This document shows, one piece after another, positions 60,921-64,000 of a DNA stretch of 64,000 nucleotides. Position numbers and translations under genes: made by a program. Below the pieces are notes generated by a model. That model was not told the DNA's origin and did no database searches. It saw only the letters and a list, made by a program, of their open reading frames with translations. Source of the DNA: Scandinavium sp002470465 (GTDB lineage Bacteria > Pseudomonadota > Gammaproteobacteria > Enterobacterales > Enterobacteriaceae); the NCBI RefSeq assembly GCF_040750395.1, contig NZ_JBFLVD010000002.1, positions 1-64,000 on the forward strand, read 5' to 3'. How positions within the stretch are numbered: position 1 is the first letter of the stretch; each line of letters begins with the position of its first letter.

Positions 60921-60960
60921 GAACTTATCCCTTCCCGAATGAAGGGAGGAAAATAAGTTC
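60921..60960 (-). terminator. Long hairpin between tssH and the fimbrial cluster
   Basis: Outer arms GAACTTAT / ATAAGTTC with inner CCCTTC / GAAGGG pairs and a bulge. Starts a few bases past the tssH stop. No clear T-run, so termination strength is uncertain. Confidence 0.5.
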
Positions 60961-60965
60961 ATTGT

Positions 60966-63614
60966 TTAAAATGTGACGCTGAATTGTTTTTCAGCTTCAC
61001 AGTTCAAATATAAAACCTGTTGCGGAATAGCCGCCTTATGCTGCAAAACATAGCGCCCAATCTGCGGCGTAATATATTTCTCAATAAACTGGATAAGTGC
61101 CCTGGCCCCTGTTTGCTCAATTGCACAGTGGTTGATAATGGCCTCCATTACCGTGGTTTCATACTGCAGCTTAATGCCATAGTGATCGTCCAGGCGCTGT
61201 GCAATCTTATTCAGATGCAGCTCAACAATGGCCAGCAGTGAGGCATGCTGCAGCGGAATATAGGGCACGACTTCCAGACGACCCACGAACGCCGGTGGGA
61301 AAGCTTTCAGGAGTTCCGGCTGTAGCGCTTCCAGCAGCCCTTCATGATCCGGCGCGCTTTGCGGGTCGGCATACAGTTGAGTGATTAATTCGCTACCGAC
61401 GTTGCTGGTTAGCAGCAGCGTGGTGTTCTTAAAATCGATATAGCGGCCTTCGCCATCTTCCATCCAGCCTTTATCAAAGACCTGGAAGAAGACTTCGTGA
61501 ATATCCGGATGGGCTTTTTCAATTTCATCCAGCAGAATCACGCTGTAGGGTTTACGGCGAACCGCCTCGGTTAATACGCCGCCTTCGCCATAGCCTACGT
61601 AACCCGGAGGTGCACCTTTTAATGATGAAACCGTATGCGCTTCCTGATATTCGCTCATATTGATGGTGATCAGATTCTGCTCGCCGCCATAAAGCGAGCT
61701 GGCCAGCGCCAGCGCCGTTTCCGTTTTACCAATGCCCGATGTCCCGACCAGCATAAAGACGCCTACCGGTTTATTCGGATCGCCCAGCCCGGCGCGGGAA
61801 ACCATCACTCGTTCGGCAATGCGTTCCAGGGCATGCGGCTGACCAATAACGCGCTCCTGCAGGCGAGCGGGCAGCCCGGCCAGCGTATCGATTTCATCTT
61901 CAAGCATTTGCCCCACCGGGATGCCGGTCCAGTCCGCCACGATGGCAGCCACCATGTCATGGCTGACCTCCGTCGGCACCAGCGACGGTTTACTCTGCAA
62001 CGTTGCGAGGGTCTCTTCCATCTCGAGCAATTTAGCCCTCTGCTGCTTGCGGCTCTCTTCATCGATCTCGTCGTCAGCGCTCAGCTCGCGGCGAAGTGCC
62101 TGAATGGCGTCCACGCACGCTTTTTCCTGCTCCCAGCGCTGGCTAAACTCAGCCTCTTTTTGGCTCAGTTCGGCAATCTGCTCTTCCAGCTTCACGATCG
62201 CGGCGTCATCACTTTTGCCGAAATTCAGCGCTTTACGCGTTTGCTCCAGTTCGGCCTCGGTTTCCTGGCGCTGAGCTTTCAGCAGCTGGAGCGTCATCGG
62301 CGGCGTAGCCTGGGCAGTGGCGACGCGCGCGCAGGCGGTATCCAGCAGGCTAATGGCTTTATCGGGTAGCTGACGCGCCGGAATGTAGCGGTGTGACAGG
62401 CGAACGGCAGAAACCAGTGCCCCATCGGTGATCCACACCCCGTGGTGATCTTCCAGCATCGGAACCAGCCCGCGCAGCATTGAGACGGCCGCGTTTTCGT
62501 CCGGCTCATTAGCCTGTAAAACCTGGAAGCGACGGGTCAGCGCGGGATCCTTCTCAATGTGGCGCTTGAACTCACTCCAGGTGGTTGCGCCGATGGTGCG
62601 CAGCTTTCCGCGAGCCAGCGCGGGTTTCAGTAAGTTCGCCGCATCGCCGGTTCCTGCTGCTCCGCCCGCACCAACCAGGGTGTGCACTTCGTCGATAAAC
62701 AGGATCACGGGCTGTGGGGAAGCCATTGCGCTATCCAGCACCGCCTTAAGACGTGCTTCGAACTCGCCTTTCATGCTGGCACCCGCCGAGAGCGCGACAA
62801 TATCGAGCGCCAACAGGCGCACTTCGCTCAGTGCAGCCGGGACTTCACCGGTTGCGATCGCCAGCGCAAGACCTTCCACAATCGCCGTTTTACCCACTCC
62901 AGCTTCGCCCGTCAGCAGGGGATTGTTCTGCCGACGACGCAGCAGAATATCCACCATCGTGCCTATTTCCTGGCTACGGCCGACGACCGGGTCGATTTTT
63001 CCCTCCCGCGCCAGGGCGGTGAGGTCGGTGGTGTACTGGGCCAGGCTGGCGTTGACACCGCCGGAGAGCGAACCGCTGGCTTCACCTGGAAGGGCGTCTT
63101 CCCGTGCAAACCCCTCCAGCTGTAAATCCTCAGCGGATTCGCCGGAGTCCCGCACGATAAAACTGAGCTCTTTAGTGAGCGGTTCAAGCGCAATTTTGTC
63201 CAGCCCTGGCAGCATAGCCAGCAGCTCGCGGCGCAGCTCCATGGTGGTCAGCATCGCAATCAGCAGATGACCGCTACGGATACGCGCGGATGAACACTCG
63301 AGACTTGAATAAACCCAGGCACGTTCAACCGCCAGCTCAATACAGTAAGAAAAATCAGCAATGCTGCTCGCGCCATTAGGCAAACGAGCCAGCGCCCGGT
63401 TCAGATCATTATCCATCTGCGCGGGATCGACATCGAAATAACGGACGATATGTTTAAAATCATTATCTGAGTCCTGCGCCCAGAGTTGATTAAACCAGTG
63501 AACTAATTCAACGTAAGGATTCCCGCGTAATTTGCAAAGGGTGGTTGCACTTTCAATACTGCGGAAAAGAGTGTTATTAAGTTTACTGAACAGATTCTTT
63601 CTTGTAATCGCCAC
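60966..63614 (-). CDS. tssH: T6SS sheath-recycling ATPase ClpV (TssH)
   Basis: 882-aa AAA+ unfoldase that disassembles the contracted TssBC sheath. N-terminal ClpN-like helices (IRSGHLLIAMLTTMELRRELL), first Walker A GEAGVGKTAIV near residue 240 with VILFIDEVHTLVGAGG, a coiled-coil middle domain (about 430-530), second Walker A GTSGIGKTETAL near 630 with VILLDEIEKAHPD. Full length. First gene of the minus-strand half of the island, sharing a 302-base region with divergent tssF. Confidence 0.96.
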   Translation of the reverse strand: MAITRKNLFSKLNNTLFRSIESATTLCKLRGNPYVELVHWFNQLWAQDSDNDFKHIVRYFDVDPAQMDNDLNRALARLPNGASSIADFSYCIELAVERAWVYSSLECSSARIRSGHLLIAMLTTMELRRELLAMLPGLDKIALEPLTKELSFIVRDSGESAEDLQLEGFAREDALPGEASGSLSGGVNASLAQYTTDLTALAREGKIDPVVGRSQEIGTMVDILLRRRQNNPLLTGEAGVGKTAIVEGLALAIATGEVPAALSEVRLLALDIVALSAGASMKGEFEARLKAVLDSAMASPQPVILFIDEVHTLVGAGGAAGTGDAANLLKPALARGKLRTIGATTWSEFKRHIEKDPALTRRFQVLQANEPDENAAVSMLRGLVPMLEDHHGVWITDGALVSAVRLSHRYIPARQLPDKAISLLDTACARVATAQATPPMTLQLLKAQRQETEAELEQTRKALNFGKSDDAAIVKLEEQIAELSQKEAEFSQRWEQEKACVDAIQALRRELSADDEIDEESRKQQRAKLLEMEETLATLQSKPSLVPTEVSHDMVAAIVADWTGIPVGQMLEDEIDTLAGLPARLQERVIGQPHALERIAERVMVSRAGLGDPNKPVGVFMLVGTSGIGKTETALALASSLYGGEQNLITINMSEYQEAHTVSSLKGAPPGYVGYGEGGVLTEAVRRKPYSVILLDEIEKAHPDIHEVFFQVFDKGWMEDGEGRYIDFKNTTLLLTSNVGSELITQLYADPQSAPDHEGLLEALQPELLKAFPPAFVGRLEVVPYIPLQHASLLAIVELHLNKIAQRLDDHYGIKLQYETTVMEAIINHCAIEQTGARALIQFIEKYITPQIGRYVLQHKAAIPQQVLYLNCEAEKQFSVTF

Positions 63615-63916
63615 GCCATTTCCCTTATGGGTAAGTTATTTCGCAATAGTCAGTAATAGCATTACGAGCTTTTGAATGAGCGTATTTAACCGTAACTTTC
63701 CGTCAGAATAAATATGCTGTCGGAGGATAATAGGCCAAATAGGAATTTGGCGTGGGTCCTTATCTTAAATGGAAAAGGCGATATAGGGATATCCTTATGA
63801 TTTACATTGTTTTTATTGGTAATCGTAAAAGGGGATTACAATTTTAATGGTCGCCGCCCGGTGAAGAGTTGAGTATCTTTTTGCGGAATGGAACAGCAGG
63901 GATTGGGGCTTTATTT
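63615..63916. promoter_or_regulatory. Divergent tssH/tssF control region
   Basis: 302 AT-rich bases. It holds the inverted repeat GCCAAAT-AGGA-ATTTGGC (63734-63751). No gene is seen. Promoters for both T6SS halves are expected here, but no sigma-54 type site was found by eye. Confidence 0.5.
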
Positions 63917-64000
63917 GTGGAACACAAGTTTCTTGATTATTACAACAGGGAACTCACTTTTATGCATGAAATGGCCAGTGAGTTTGCCCAAAAACATCCT
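63917..64000 (+). CDS. tssF: T6SS baseplate subunit TssF, 5' fragment
   Basis: 28 codons before the window ends: GTG start, then EHKFLDYYNRELTFMHEMASEFAQKHP, the characteristic TssF (ImpG/VasA) N-terminus with the DYYNREL motif. No in-frame ATG upstream, so GTG at 63917 is the likely start. It shows that the island continues to the right, where tssG and tssA are expected. Confidence 0.88.
   Translation, partial: MEHKFLDYYNRELTFMHEMASEFAQKHP

Noticed and set aside
63615..63916. Sigma-54 promoter for the T6SS
   Set aside because: A TGGCGTG is present near 63749 but the TTGC -12 element is missing at the right spacing.

Overview
The window is a chromosomal segment from a member of the Enterobacteriaceae, most likely Enterobacter or a close relative such as Lelliottia or Leclercia. 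Gene order from yjiA to nadR follows the E. coli K-12 map (yjiA-yjiX-btsT-tsr, opgB-yjjA-dnaC-dnaT-yjjB-yjjP, bglJ, fhuF, yjjZ, leuQPV, rsmC-holD-rimI-yjjG-prfC-osmY-ytjA-yjjU-yjjV, yjjW-yjjI, deoCABD, lplA-ytjB-serB-radA-nadR). Protein lengths match the E. coli products almost residue for residue. Differences from K-12 are accessory genes: a phytase-like esterase, a GNAT acetyltransferase, a YbaK-type deacylase, an orphan PTS cellobiose-type EIIC and a diguanylate cyclase. yjjQ appears to be absent.

Layout: 1-2.9 kb phytase-like protein, the G3E GTPase yjiA and yjiX, with a 42-bp tandem repeat array. 2.9-7.1 kb pyruvate transporter btsT and serine chemoreceptor tsr, divergent around CRP, BtsR-like and sigma-28 sites. 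7.1-13.3 kb osmoregulated glucan transferase, primosome loading genes dnaTC and the split YjjPB exporter. 13.3-19.5 kb variable region with bglJ, the orphan EIIC behind a perfect palindrome, Fur-controlled fhuF and yjjZ, and a GGDEF protein. 19.5-30 kb three tRNA-Leu genes, then translation, replication and stress genes and a glycyl radical enzyme with its activase. 30-40.2 kb the deo nucleoside catabolic operon, lipoate ligase, serB, radA and nadR.

From 40.2 kb to the right edge the nadR-ettA synteny known from E. coli is replaced by a type VI secretion (T6SS) island. On the minus strand it reads tssH, a complete four-gene chaperone-usher fimbrial cluster, tssB, tssC, hcp, tssJ, tssK, tssL (with OmpA domain), tssM, vgrG, PAAR, tagK-like, tagJ, tssE and a final gene resembling a sialyltransferase/DUF115-like enzyme. 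tssF starts divergently at the right edge. tssA and tssG are not in the window.

The most unusual points are the VgrG spike protein, which ends in a Pro/Thr/Ser/Glu tail of 33 twelve-base repeats with no effector domain; the fimbrial cluster lying between tssH and tssBC with hairpins at both ends; and the glycosyltransferase-like gene at the end of the same locus, which raises the untested idea of a glycosylated spike tail.
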